Of a stretch of 64,000 nt of DNA, positions 54,771 to 63,313 are shown piece by piece. The position numbers were made by a program, and so were the translations under genes. The DNA lies in NCBI GenBank assembly GCA_003225295.1, contig QHYZ01000059.1, forward strand, positions 52,507-116,506, written 5' to 3'. Position 1 is the stretch's first letter, and each line of letters begins with the position of its first letter. The DNA is from Acidobacteriota bacterium. Lineage in GTDB: Bacteria > Acidobacteriota > Terriglobia > Acidiferrales > UBA7541. Below the pieces are notes generated by a model that saw only the letters and a list, made by a program, of their open reading frames with translations, had not been told where the DNA came from and searched no databases.

Positions 54771-57176
54771 GTGAGGAATTTCTTTGTTGTTTCATCGCTG
54801 ATGATTTTGTCTTTGCCCGGGATCGCGCAGGCGCAAGCGCCCAACGCCGCACAAGTCGCGGAAGAAAAGATTATCAAAGTCCGGCCGCTGCCGTTGAACA
54901 GCGTGCGGCTCACCGGAGGGCCACTGAAAAATGCGCAAGAGCTTGATGCTAAATACTTGCTCGAGCTCGAACCGGATCGGATGCTGGCTTACCTGCGGCA
55001 ACGCGCGGGACTGGAACCCAAGGGAAAGCCCTACGGAGGATGGGATGGGGCAGGACGACAATTAACCGGGCACATCGCCGGACACTATCTTTCGGCTGTG
55101 AGTCTCATGTGGGCGGCCACCGGCGACGGGCGCTTCAAGGAGCGCGCTGCCTACATCGTAAGCGAACTGAAAGCCATTCAACATGCGCAGGGAGATGGCT
55201 ATCTCGGGGCTCTGATGGACAACCAAGGTGTCGATGGAAAGCTGCACTTCCAGGAACTGTGCAGAGGAATTATACGGTCAGGTGGATTCGACTTGAATGG
55301 CTTGTGGTCGCCGTGGTACGTGGAGCACAAGATTTTTGCCGGGTTGCGAGACGCCTACCGTTACACGGGCAACCGCACGGCGCTGGATGTGGAGATCAAG
55401 TTCGCGAGCTGGGCGGAAAGTATTGTTTCCAAGCTTGACGACGAGCAAACGCAGAAGATGCTGGCGACGGAGTTCGGAGGGATGAACGAGGTGACCGCCG
55501 ATCTCTACGCCGACACAGGCGATCCGCGTTGGCTGGCGCTATCCGGGAAATTTGAGCACCGCGCGATGATCGATCCGCTTGCCGCGGGACAAGACATTCT
55601 TGGCGGCAAGCACGGGAACACGCAGGTACCCAAAATGATTGGGTCGCTTTCGAGGTACATCTACACCGGCGATGAAACCGACCACAAAGCTGCAACATTT
55701 TTCTGGGACGAGGTGGCAATGCATCACAGCTTTGCCACCGGCGGGCACGGCAAGAATGAGTACCTAAGCCAGCCCGACAAGCTGAACAACATGATCGATG
55801 GCCGCACGGCGGAAACCTGTGATGTCTATAACATGATCAAGATGTCGCGCACGCTTTTCTCCGTCGACCCAGAGATACGCTATGCGGACTTCCACGAGCG
55901 GGCGCTTTTTAATCACATTCTTGCGTCGCAAGATCCTAATGATGGCCGCGTGTGCTACATGGTGCCGGTCGGCCGCGGCGTACAGCACGAATATCAGGAC
56001 AAGTTCGAGGACTTTACTTGCTGCGTGGGCAGCGGCATGGAGAGCCATGCGCTTCACGGATACGGCATCTACTATGAATCCGCGGACAAACTTTGGGTGA
56101 GCTTGTATGTGCCTACGCACGCGAATTGGGAAACTGAAGGCGTCCAAGTGGAAATGAACACCGATTTTCCCATGGGTGAAACCGCGTCCATAGAGGTCAC
56201 GCCCAAATCAGCAAGAAAATTCACTTTGGCTTTGCGGCGGCCGTATTGGGCGGGGATGGGTTTCAGCGTCAAGGTGAATGGCCATGCGTTGAAGGATTTG
56301 CCCAAGGCGGATTCCTACGTGCAGATTACACGGACGTGGAAAAAAGGAGATACGGTGGAGTTGGCTCTGCCGAAGACGCTGCGCAAAGAACCGCTGCCGG
56401 ACAATCTAGAGCGATTCGCGCTGATGTGGGGACCGCTGGTGCTGGCTGGGGATCTCGGTCCAGAACGGCAGGAACAAGAACGACGAGCGCGACGAACTGC
56501 AGCCGGGGAAGATTCGGCGCCAGTGCTTGTGGCCGCTGCGGAGCCCGTTGAGAACTTTCTGAAACCAGTGCCAGGCAAGCCGGGAACATTTGTCACCTCC
56601 GGCGTCGGTCTGACTTCGGACATCACATTTGTGCCGTTTTACCAATTGCCGCGGCGACGATACGCGATCTATTGGGACATGTGCACTCCCGAAGAGTGGA
56701 AGAAAAAGTCGGAGGCTATCGCCGCTGAACAAGAAAAACAAAAGAAACTTGAGGCGGCGACGGTGGCGTTTGCGCAACCGGGGCAAATGCAGACGGAACG
56801 CGACTTCAACCAGCAGGGTGAAGACAGCGCTCCTGTTCAGTTGATGGAGCGCTATGGGCGACGAGGGACGAAGTGGTTCTCGTTTGATCTGCCAGTCGAC
56901 GCGGGTCGTCCGATGGGACTGGTAGTTACGTTTAGCAATGACGCGCGCCGGAAGGGATCTTTCGATATTTTGGTGGACGGAAAAAAAGTGGGAGAACAGG
57001 AGACGGAGAGGCGCAGCCCGGAGCAGGACGTGCGGTTCTTCGACGTTGAGTATTCAATTCCCGCCGAGTTAGTCGAAGGCAAGCAGAAAGTGACGGTGCG
57101 CTTCGAGGCTTCCAGCGGAAGCGATATTCCAGGCGTGTTTGGGATTCGAACAATCCGTACGGACGCGGCGCGCTGA
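54771..57176 (+). CDS. Glycoside hydrolase family 127 beta-L-arabinofuranosidase-like enzyme, exported
   Basis: 801 residues from GTG 54771, with GGAGG 5 bases upstream. Signal peptide to about residue 22 (A-Q-A). Residues 40-590 are the alpha/alpha-barrel of GH127 (former DUF1680): G-H-Y-L-S-A-V-S-L, T-A-E-T-C-D-V-Y and F-T-C-C-V-G-S-G-M-E-S-H. Glu348, Cys350, Cys417 and Cys418 match the zinc-binding set of this family, in which a Cys acts as nucleophile; Glu330 is a candidate acid/base. A C-terminal beta domain (about 690-800) is extra. It should release L-arabinofuranose from plant glycans or glycoproteins in the periplasm. Confidence 0.9.
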   Translation: MRNFFVVSSLMILSLPGIAQAQAPNAAQVAEEKIIKVRPLPLNSVRLTGGPLKNAQELDAKYLLELEPDRMLAYLRQRAGLEPKGKPYGGWDGAGRQLTGHIAGHYLSAVSLMWAATGDGRFKERAAYIVSELKAIQHAQGDGYLGALMDNQGVDGKLHFQELCRGIIRSGGFDLNGLWSPWYVEHKIFAGLRDAYRYTGNRTALDVEIKFASWAESIVSKLDDEQTQKMLATEFGGMNEVTADLYADTGDPRWLALSGKFEHRAMIDPLAAGQDILGGKHGNTQVPKMIGSLSRYIYTGDETDHKAATFFWDEVAMHHSFATGGHGKNEYLSQPDKLNNMIDGRTAETCDVYNMIKMSRTLFSVDPEIRYADFHERALFNHILASQDPNDGRVCYMVPVGRGVQHEYQDKFEDFTCCVGSGMESHALHGYGIYYESADKLWVSLYVPTHANWETEGVQVEMNTDFPMGETASIEVTPKSARKFTLALRRPYWAGMGFSVKVNGHALKDLPKADSYVQITRTWKKGDTVELALPKTLRKEPLPDNLERFALMWGPLVLAGDLGPERQEQERRARRTAAGEDSAPVLVAAAEPVENFLKPVPGKPGTFVTSGVGLTSDITFVPFYQLPRRRYAIYWDMCTPEEWKKKSEAIAAEQEKQKKLEAATVAFAQPGQMQTERDFNQQGEDSAPVQLMERYGRRGTKWFSFDLPVDAGRPMGLVVTFSNDARRKGSFDILVDGKKVGEQETERRSPEQDVRFFDVEYSIPAELVEGKQKVTVRFEASSGSDIPGVFGIRTIRTDAAR

Positions 57177-57182
57177 AGGAAT

Positions 57183-57262
57183 TCAGCGGCCGGATGCTCG
57201 TGCGCGGTCTTGGCCGGCGTCCGGATGTTGAGGTAAAGGCAATCTTCGCTCACTGCCGGAGG
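57183..57262 (-). pseudogene. Remnant of a type B carboxylesterase
   Basis: About 26 codons on the minus strand read P-P-A-V-S-E-D-C-L-Y-L-N-I-R-T-P-A. The S-E-D-C-L-Y-L-N motif is a signature of type B carboxylesterases (near their first disulfide). No nucleophile elbow or other part of the enzyme is present. Confidence 0.55.
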
Positions 57263-57363
57263 ACATCCAAAGTGCCCAAAAAAAGTAAGATGAGTAACAA
57301 TCATAAGATTGTTTAATCTGGGCAGCCGTACGTTTCGTGGCACAAACGAAGTGGAACCGTCGT

Positions 57364-58185
57364 CTATTCAAAAATTGCCTTCAATCCCGCCCGGCAGGTC
57401 TCGGTCAATGTTTCAGGGCGGTGTTTCCTGCCGACCGCCATTTGCGCAGCTTCGCGAATCGTGTCGTCCACACCTCCAAACAGGGCGTCCGCGGCACTGC
57501 TCACTTCACGCGCCCTCTTCCCAAACAGTTTGGGCCGGAGTTCCTTCGCAAACAGTCCCCGCAGTTCCGCCAGATTCCCGGCGAATATTTCAATCGTGTC
57601 GTGAATGTAGAGAATATCCTTCACCTGTTCTTTGCGGGCGCGTGCATCTTGAATCAGAATCTTCTGAGTTACAAAACTTACTGGATTTGCTACCTGCACC
57701 TGCCTCGCCGATGCGAATGGGTATCCGTTGGTCTTGCTCAGACGTATGCGCCAAGGTGCGAGCAATAGAATCTCGATGTAACGCAACTGCTGCGAGGAAA
57801 TTCCTCCCACTTCCCTGGTGGCCTTGCGTTCTCCCTTCCGTCCATACTCGCTTCCAACAAGTGGACTGAGAAATTCCGCATAGAATCCGCTCTGACCAAC
57901 CAGGTGGTAGTGCGTCGCGGGAGGCCGGTCCTCCCCTATGAAGTCTTCCTGAAATCCTGCCGCCAGCAGGCAGTCCCGAATGCTGTTCTCTTTGGCTTTG
58001 ATCTTCGACGGAACGGCGATATCGCTGTCGAGGGTTGTGAGCGGCGGATACCCCAGTCCCTGCGCCCAGGGGGCAAGGCGATAGAGCCTGTGTGCCCAGC
58101 CACCGATGAGAACCAGTTCCTCGAGCCAAGGTTCCAGCGCTTCGATGAGTCGTACAAACGGTTCTAGTTCCGCTTCCGCTTTCAA
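57364..58185 (-). CDS. Nucleotidyltransferase-fold protein, AbiEii-like toxin candidate
   Basis: 273 residues from TTG 58185. This start is chosen because AAGGAG lies 5 bases upstream and the TTGA overlaps the TGA of the preceding gene; an ATG at 58230 would give a 49-base overlap and lacks such a site. The nucleotidyltransferase motif is L-I-G-G-W-A (residues 26-31), then T-L-D-S-D-I-A with Asp53 and Asp55. This is the G-G...D-x-D arrangement of AbiEii/MNT-like enzymes, and the length fits. The remaining helices are Arg/Lys-rich. It is encoded downstream of an AbiEi-like protein, so a type IV toxin that modifies an RNA or protein by nucleotide transfer is the best reading. Confidence 0.72.
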   Translation of the reverse strand: MKAEAELEPFVRLIEALEPWLEELVLIGGWAHRLYRLAPWAQGLGYPPLTTLDSDIAVPSKIKAKENSIRDCLLAAGFQEDFIGEDRPPATHYHLVGQSGFYAEFLSPLVGSEYGRKGERKATREVGGISSQQLRYIEILLLAPWRIRLSKTNGYPFASARQVQVANPVSFVTQKILIQDARARKEQVKDILYIHDTIEIFAGNLAELRGLFAKELRPKLFGKRAREVSSAADALFGGVDDTIREAAQMAVGRKHRPETLTETCRAGLKAIFE

Positions 58186-59402
58186 CGTTTCTCCTTGGGC
58201 AGAAGAGCGGGGGCCAGAATCTTTTGCCAAATCACATCCCCTTGCTCCCTCCCTCGTGAGGGATGTTGCGCGACATCAAGCCACACCTGGAGTACGTCGC
58301 AAACAGGAACGCCGTCGTTCAGAACAACGGCGCGAAACACGGATTCGTCGTTCCGGGGAACACGGACATACACGTCCGGATCGACATCTACGGTGCTTGC
58401 CGAGAACCCGAGCTTCTCGAGAATCCTTGGATCCATGCGCTCTATATAAAGGTAGGGCTGTACCCCGTACACGAACCCGAGCTTGAGCGCTTCGGCGGCG
58501 GCAAACAACGCGAGACACGCCCGCGGCCGATGAACACGGGAGTCCTTGTCCCCTGCATGGCGGTGCTTCCTTTCTTCGGACCGGACATAAGAGCGGACCG
58601 CGTCCCGGAGCGCGTTTTCCCTTCCGCGAAGAACCCAGCGAACTCCCATTTCTGGCACGCTCCTCTGATTGGCCGCCAGCCAACGGTTCATCAGTTCTTC
58701 GATCCGCACGACGCGTAACCCTTCGTGCTCTTCCTCAAGAAATCCTGCTTTCGAAAACTGCTCGATGAAGCGGAATGCGCTCATTACGGAAACTGCGGAC
58801 GCTTCCGCCAGTTGCGAAGCCCCGTGGTAGCGTCCACGCGGCGCAGAAAGATAAAGCTCCGGGATGTCTGGCGCCAGGAGAACCTTCAGCATCCACTGAT
58901 TCAGGTCAGAAAAGAGCTGAGGAGAAGGCATGCGATTGGACGGCGATATGGCGCTTCTTGCTCTCGGCCTCTCGGAATTGAATTGCTCCAGTCCATGGCC
59001 ATCGAATGACCTCATGCCCTCAAGGTCCATCACCCCGACGGCGATGTCCGGCGCATGCCGGCGTGCAAACTTCTTTACCTGCAGGGCAACGGACTCCGGA
59101 ATGAGGTTGGCCACGACGATAGCCACGGCGACAGGGTGCCCCGGCAGGTGGCGCGCCCCTTCTTGCGCCTGGAGAATTGCCTGAGACACGAGCGGGATCA
59201 GGCGGTCTTTCCTTCCCTCGGACGAGCGTTTGATTTCTATGACGTATTTCTTGCCGCCGTGTTCAGCAATGAGATCTGGTTTTCCATCTCCGGCATCCGG
59301 TTCTTCCCGCACCTTCCACCCGCCGCGGCGAAACACCTCGGCCACCAGGCTCTCGACTTGAGCCTCTTTGTCGCGCGGGGAATTGGCAAAAAACCCTGGC
59401 AT
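58182..59402 (-). CDS. AbiEi-like antitoxin with N-terminal PD-(D/E)XK nuclease-like domain
   Basis: 406 residues. Residues 10-135 resemble an Mrr/RecB-type endonuclease fold: helix with Glu17, then G-K-P-D-L-I (Asp43) and V-I-E-I-K (Glu56, Lys58), the full PD-(D/E)XK set, and a Q-A-I-L-Q-A helix. Residues about 185-245 form a winged helix (S-Q-L-A-E-A-S-A-V-S-V-M-S-A-F-R-F-I-E). The C-terminal third (Y-L-Y-I-E-R, R-A-V-V-L-N-D-G-V-P-V-C-D-V-L-Q-V-W, H-P-S-R-G-R) resembles the AbiEi antitoxin C-terminal domain. AbiEi usually represses its own promoter, and the phased repeats upstream fit that. The nuclease-like domain is not part of canonical AbiEi. Confidence 0.7.
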   Translation of the reverse strand: MPGFFANSPRDKEAQVESLVAEVFRRGGWKVREEPDAGDGKPDLIAEHGGKKYVIEIKRSSEGRKDRLIPLVSQAILQAQEGARHLPGHPVAVAIVVANLIPESVALQVKKFARRHAPDIAVGVMDLEGMRSFDGHGLEQFNSERPRARSAISPSNRMPSPQLFSDLNQWMLKVLLAPDIPELYLSAPRGRYHGASQLAEASAVSVMSAFRFIEQFSKAGFLEEEHEGLRVVRIEELMNRWLAANQRSVPEMGVRWVLRGRENALRDAVRSYVRSEERKHRHAGDKDSRVHRPRACLALFAAAEALKLGFVYGVQPYLYIERMDPRILEKLGFSASTVDVDPDVYVRVPRNDESVFRAVVLNDGVPVCDVLQVWLDVAQHPSRGREQGDVIWQKILAPALLPKEKR

Positions 59403-59482
59403 GGTCTTACCATGGCCATGGGATATATCATGGCCGTGTTAATTATCTTGGCCATGATAATAGGATCTGAGCCCCCTGTCAA
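59400..59482 (-). promoter_or_regulatory. AbiE-like promoter with three 18-bp-phased operator repeats
   Basis: Minus strand: TTGACA (59482-59477), 17 bases, TATCAT (59459-59454). A 10-bp inverted repeat TATCATGGCC/GGCCATGATA (59426-59435, 59450-59459) includes the -10, and a palindrome CCATGGCCATGG lies at 59410-59421. GGCC cores begin at 59414, 59432 and 59450, exactly 18 bases apart. A further short inverted repeat, CATGGT/ACCATG (59400-59405, 59409-59414), covers the ATG. This is a strong autoregulation layout. Confidence 0.75.
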
Positions 59483-59515
59483 CCCAAATGGTTTTGTTAA
59501 TTCGCCGTGAACCCA

Positions 59516-59833
59516 TCAGCCAAGCGCTCTCTGGCACTCCGCGAGTTTGCTCTCGGAATTGAAGCTCTTGAGCGATTTGTGCGACAAGAACCTCTCCGCT
59601 GGGTACATGAATGCGTCTTCGGTGTGTTGGCCCTTGAAAGCGAACCAGTCGATCCTCGCCTCTAGCGGCGGTCGTTTACAAAGTTCCACAACACCGCCAA
59701 GAAGTTCCGCTCGATTGATGGCTGCATATATGGGCCAGGAATCGTCGTTGGCAGCTTGCACGTCCGCCCATTGTTCGTCGGTCAAGGAGTTACGCCAGCC
59801 GAGCTGCCTGGGCCTCTTGTTGTTCCCTCCCAA
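59516..59833 (-). CDS. Small hypothetical protein
   Basis: 105 residues if started at TTG 59833, though no ribosome site precedes it and a GGGAGGG lies just inside the frame. The sequence looks protein-like rather than random: S-L-T-D-E-Q-W-A-D-V-Q-A-A helix, W-P-I-Y-A-A-I-N-R-A-E-L-L-G-G-V and W-F-A-F-K-G. There is no membrane segment or known motif. It could be a third gene of the neighbouring toxin-antitoxin locus on the same strand (upstream of the promoter) or the end of a decayed gene. Confidence 0.4.
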   Translation of the reverse strand: MGGNNKRPRQLGWRNSLTDEQWADVQAANDDSWPIYAAINRAELLGGVVELCKRPPLEARIDWFAFKGQHTEDAFMYPAERFLSHKSLKSFNSESKLAECQRALG

Positions 59834-59874
59834 AAGCTCATTATTTGGTTCTTAAGGTTCTCAGTTCCTGGTTT

Positions 59875-59880
59875 TATAAT
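59875..59880 (+). promoter_or_regulatory. Perfect -10 hexamer close to the kinase start codon
   Basis: TATAAT at 59875-59880 lies 11 bases before the ATG at 59892, with only a weak -35 (TTAAGG, 59852-59857, 17-base spacer). Transcription would begin about 4-6 bases before the ATG, so the mRNA may be nearly leaderless, which agrees with the absence of a clear ribosome site. Confidence 0.5.
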
Positions 59881-59891
59881 CGGCAGTAAGT

Positions 59892-62192
59892 ATGGCAATA
59901 GCAGCCGGAACGCGTTTCGGTGACTGCGAAGTTCTTGGTCCTCTCGGGGCTGGGGGCATGGGCGAGGTATATCGGGCTCGTGACCACAGCCTGGGTCGCG
60001 ATGTAGCCGTCAAAGTGCTACCGGAAGAACTCGGCTCTGACCTAGAAAAACTGCACCGCTTCGAACAAGAGGCGAGAGCTGCCGCCGCGCTGAACCATCC
60101 CAATATTCTCATTGTTTACCGGTTCGGAACCACGGAGGCGGGAGCCCCATATCTTGTTACCGAACTCTTGCAGGGACAAACTTTGCGAGAGCGGCTGCTG
60201 CAAGGCGAAATTGCGGTGCGAAAAACTGTGGATTATAGCTCGCAAATAGCTCGGGGGTTGGCGGCGGCGCATGATCGCGGCGTCGTCCATCGCGATCTCA
60301 AGCCGGAAAACCTGTTTGTCACGCGCGACGGACTAGTGAAAATACTCGATTTCGGATTGGCCAAGCTGACCCGCCCCGATCCGGCGGGATGTGAAAGCAC
60401 AGTCGCCGACTTGAATTCCACTCAGCCCGGCATGCTGCTCGGAACGCTAGGATACATGTCCCCGGAGCAGGTGCGCGGGCTCACTGCGGATGCTCGCTCC
60501 GACATTTTCTCCTTGGGCGCGACTTGCTACGAAATGATTTCGGGAAAGCGTGCCTTTCAGGGAGCAACGGCTGCCGACACAATGAGCGCGATCCTTAGAG
60601 AGGAACCCGAGCAGCTGTCTACCAGTGTTCGCACTCTTCCGCCGGCGTTGGGGCGCGTTGTCCACCGGTGCCTTGAAAAAGACCCTGGCGACAGATTTCA
60701 GTCGGCCCGCGACCTGGCATTCAGCCTGGAAATGCTTTCACGTGATGAAAGCGGTCCTGCCGTTCCTATATCGGTGGGCAGAGCTAGCCGAAGGTTGTCG
60801 TCGCTCATGGTCGCCGTTGCTGTTGTGCTGGCAGCAGCGGCAGGATTTGTCGCGTCTCGAATTATAGTGCCCACGGAGAATCGCCTGCCCGTTGGAGTGA
60901 GAAGACTGACCGACTTCGTGGGTATGGAGGAATTTCCAGCGCTTTCGCCCGACGGCAAATCGGTGGCGTTCACGGCCGACCTTGGCGGCCGGCGGCAAGT
61001 TTGGGTACGGCTGCTCTCCGCGGGAGCGCCGCTGCAAGTCACGCATGATGATGCCGACCATCAGTCGCCACGCTGGTCAGCCGATTCCAGTTTCCTGATT
61101 TATTTCTCGCCATCTCCGGAAGCCAATGGACAGGGTCAAGTCTGGGAGATTCCCGCGTTGGGCGGCACGGCGCGCCCGATTGTCAGCAGCCTGATTCCTG
61201 CTGATCTAAGCCATCACGATAAGCGGATCGCATACGTGCAAGAGAATCTAGGACAAATTGAGTTACTAGTCGCAGACGGGGATGGGTCGAATGCTCACCT
61301 GATCACCCGTCTTCCTGGAGATTACATTTATTCCAATTTGCGGTGGTCTCCTGACGACCGCATGCTGGGGTACCAGAGCGGCCGAACGTTTGACTATGAC
61401 ATCTTCTACGTGCCGATCAGCGGCGGTGAGCCGCATCGCATCACTCAGGACCGAAATCCGGAGGCAGGTTTTTCCTGGTTACCGGACAGCTCGGGCGTGA
61501 TTTTCAGCTCTTCGCGCGGCGATACCGTCCTGTACATGCGAATCATGAACCTGTGGCTAGCTCGCCTAAGAAACAACACTCCGCAGCAGCTCACGTTTGG
61601 CGAAACATCCTACATATCGCCGGATGTGGACCGCGAGGGCAATGTGGTAGCCAGCCGCGATCGCGTGCAGTTCGACATCTGGAAGTATCCCGTGGACGGA
61701 ACGCCGCAGGAAAATGTGCGGCGCGGTGTCCAGATCACGCATCAGACCGGAGCCGTACAAACACCTTCGGTTGCGCCGGATGATCGCGAGATTGTCTATC
61801 TCAGTGATAGTGGAGGCCACGGAAATCTCTGGATCTTGCAGCCAGAAACAGGAAAAACGCGGCAGCTCACGTTCGAGCAAGATCCGCGCATCGCTTTGGG
61901 AGTTCCTGTGTGGTCGCCAGACGGGCAGCACATTGCGTACGTCAATCGTGGCAGCTCGGCATGGAATGTAGACCAGTGGGTAGTCAACGGCGATGGCAGT
62001 AATGCCCATAAAGTCTCGGATGGCGGAGGATGGGCATGCTGGTCGCCCGACGGAAAGTGGCTTTACGTGTCACCCCCGACAGCGAAGGGTTTCCGCATCG
62101 ATAAAGTTCGTCCGGATGGGACCTTAAGCCAGTCCAACCGGATGGCCGCGGACCGGCCGCCGCGGCAGATGGAACGCTCTACTACGTCGTAA
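59892..62192 (+). CDS. Membrane Ser/Thr protein kinase with TolB/WD40-like beta-propeller sensor (3' frameshift)
   Basis: 766 codons. PknB-type kinase domain 1-290: G-loop G-A-G-G-M-G-E-V-Y, Lys41, Glu60, H-R-D-L-K-P-E-N (Asp135), D-F-G (Asp153) and G-Y-M-S-P-E-Q. A single membrane helix (about 306-326) links it to an extracytoplasmic propeller made of PD40/TolB-like blades ([29 protein letters not shown]). The frame ends in R-P-P-R-Q-M-E-R-S, unlike the family. A single missing base near 62138 would join it to the blade sequence at 62193-62548. The sensor probably detects an outside signal and the kinase phosphorylates cytoplasmic targets. Confidence 0.88.
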   Translation: MAIAAGTRFGDCEVLGPLGAGGMGEVYRARDHSLGRDVAVKVLPEELGSDLEKLHRFEQEARAAAALNHPNILIVYRFGTTEAGAPYLVTELLQGQTLRERLLQGEIAVRKTVDYSSQIARGLAAAHDRGVVHRDLKPENLFVTRDGLVKILDFGLAKLTRPDPAGCESTVADLNSTQPGMLLGTLGYMSPEQVRGLTADARSDIFSLGATCYEMISGKRAFQGATAADTMSAILREEPEQLSTSVRTLPPALGRVVHRCLEKDPGDRFQSARDLAFSLEMLSRDESGPAVPISVGRASRRLSSLMVAVAVVLAAAAGFVASRIIVPTENRLPVGVRRLTDFVGMEEFPALSPDGKSVAFTADLGGRRQVWVRLLSAGAPLQVTHDDADHQSPRWSADSSFLIYFSPSPEANGQGQVWEIPALGGTARPIVSSLIPADLSHHDKRIAYVQENLGQIELLVADGDGSNAHLITRLPGDYIYSNLRWSPDDRMLGYQSGRTFDYDIFYVPISGGEPHRITQDRNPEAGFSWLPDSSGVIFSSSRGDTVLYMRIMNLWLARLRNNTPQQLTFGETSYISPDVDREGNVVASRDRVQFDIWKYPVDGTPQENVRRGVQITHQTGAVQTPSVAPDDREIVYLSDSGGHGNLWILQPETGKTRQLTFEQDPRIALGVPVWSPDGQHIAYVNRGSSAWNVDQWVVNGDGSNAHKVSDGGGWACWSPDGKWLYVSPPTAKGFRIDKVRPDGTLSQSNRMAADRPPRQMERSTTS

Positions 62193-62548
62193 CCCTGGCG
62201 GGTGTGAACGGTTTTTCGGATATGGAAATCCACGTGGCCAAGCCTGACAACGGTCCGAACAAAGTGTTGACCCGGCTCGCGGGCTCGCGACTGTCGTCGT
62301 CTCTGCTCATGCAACCCGTACTCTCTCCGGATGGAAGGTTCCTCGTCGTCCTGCTGATGGACGGACCGACCACGAACATGTGGACGGTGGCAACTGACAA
62401 CGGCAGTCTGAGACCGGTGACCGATTTCGGTCACCAGGCCACGTTTATTGCGCGGCGAGTCTCATGGTCGTCGGACGGAAAATCTATCTACGCAGGAGTG
62501 GGCAAGGGCGAAGCGGACATCGTGCTGCTGACCCATCTAAGGCAATGA
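62193..62548 (+). pseudogene. Out-of-frame C-terminal blades of the kinase propeller
   Basis: In the frame one base away, sequence from about 62139 reads [20 protein letters not shown], then V-L-S-P-D-G-R-F-L-V-V and W-S-S-D-G-K-S-I-Y, ending T-H-L-R-Q at 62548. These are the last two or three propeller blades missing from the kinase. An ATG-like start at 62204 could allow independent translation, but the piece has no sense alone. Confidence 0.75.
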
Positions 62549-62654
62549 ACTGATTCAAGTAGTGGCGACGGGTTAGCAGCTTAGACGACCAGCGATATGA
62601 TCATTTGCCCCCCACGTACAGCGAATATTTCCGTCCGACTGAAAACTTGATGAT

Positions 62655-63175
62655 AACGTCCTGCTCGGTGCCGTTGCATTCGTGCTTCTGATTGCCTGTG
62701 CCAACGTTGCAAATCTTCTGCTTGCGCGCGCTTCCGCACGCGAAAAGGAACTTGCCATTCGAGCGGCGTTGGGAGCGGGACGTCGCGGCTTGTGAGGCAG
62801 GTGCTCACCGAAAGCCTGATTCTGGCGCTCGCGGGCGGCTTGCTTGGGCTTGTACTCGCCTACTGGTGCGTAGATGTGCTTCGCGTGCTTGTTCCTGCCA
62901 ACACTCCGCGCATGGACGAAGTCCATCTTGACGGTCTGGTGCTTGCGTTTACATTCGGTGTTTCGCTGCTGACAGGCCTGTTCTTTGGCCTTGCCCCGGC
63001 CTGGCATATCGCGCGAACCGATTTGCGTGAAACCCTTAAGGAAGCTGGCCGCGGCACTTCGGCCGCGCGAGGAAGCCTGCACTTGCGCGGTTGGCTTGTA
63101 ATTTCAGAGCTTGCACTGGCGGTGCTTCTGCTCGTCGGGGCGGGCCTGTTGATCCGCAGCTGCGATATCGCGAGC
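62655..63175 (+). pseudogene. Internal fragment of an ADOP-type permease, frameshifted
   Basis: It starts in FtsX domain 1 ([18 protein letters not shown]), continues [15 protein letters not shown], shifts frame near 62787, and goes on [14 protein letters not shown] to L-L-L-V-G-A-G-L-L-I-R-S. Then it stops where copies 1-3 continue with F-W-R-L or similar. Both ends are missing, so it is a relic about 170 codons long. Another clearly frameshifted ADOP lies at 37.7-40.3 kb. Confidence 0.75.
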
Positions 63176-63180
63176 ACCCA

Positions 63181-63313
63181 CTGGACCAGCGAGGTCAAAG
63201 ACCCCCGACATGCATGGAACCTCCACGCGCGAGAACCGGGAGGCCCTACCAGCGCCCGACACGAAGCTGTGAGCGGGTCGGTCGAGGTAGCTGGAGAAGA
63301 AAGCTTGTCTACT
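63181..63313 (+). mobile_element. Probable group II intron leader fragment
   Basis: Directly after the ADOP relic comes a segment with A-T-G-C-A-T-G-G-A-A and then CGCGAGAACCGGGAGGCCC. The C-G-A-G-A-A-C-C-G-G-G-A-G run is recurrent in the RNA upstream of bacterial group II intron reverse transcriptases. It would follow the 49248-49440 type of sequence in a complete intron. No reverse transcriptase or 3' domain is present. Confidence 0.4.

Noticed and set aside
59400..59460. Phased GGCC repeats considered as a CRISPR-like or iteron array
   Set aside because: Only three short cores, tightly linked to promoter hexamers and a start codon; an operator explains them better.
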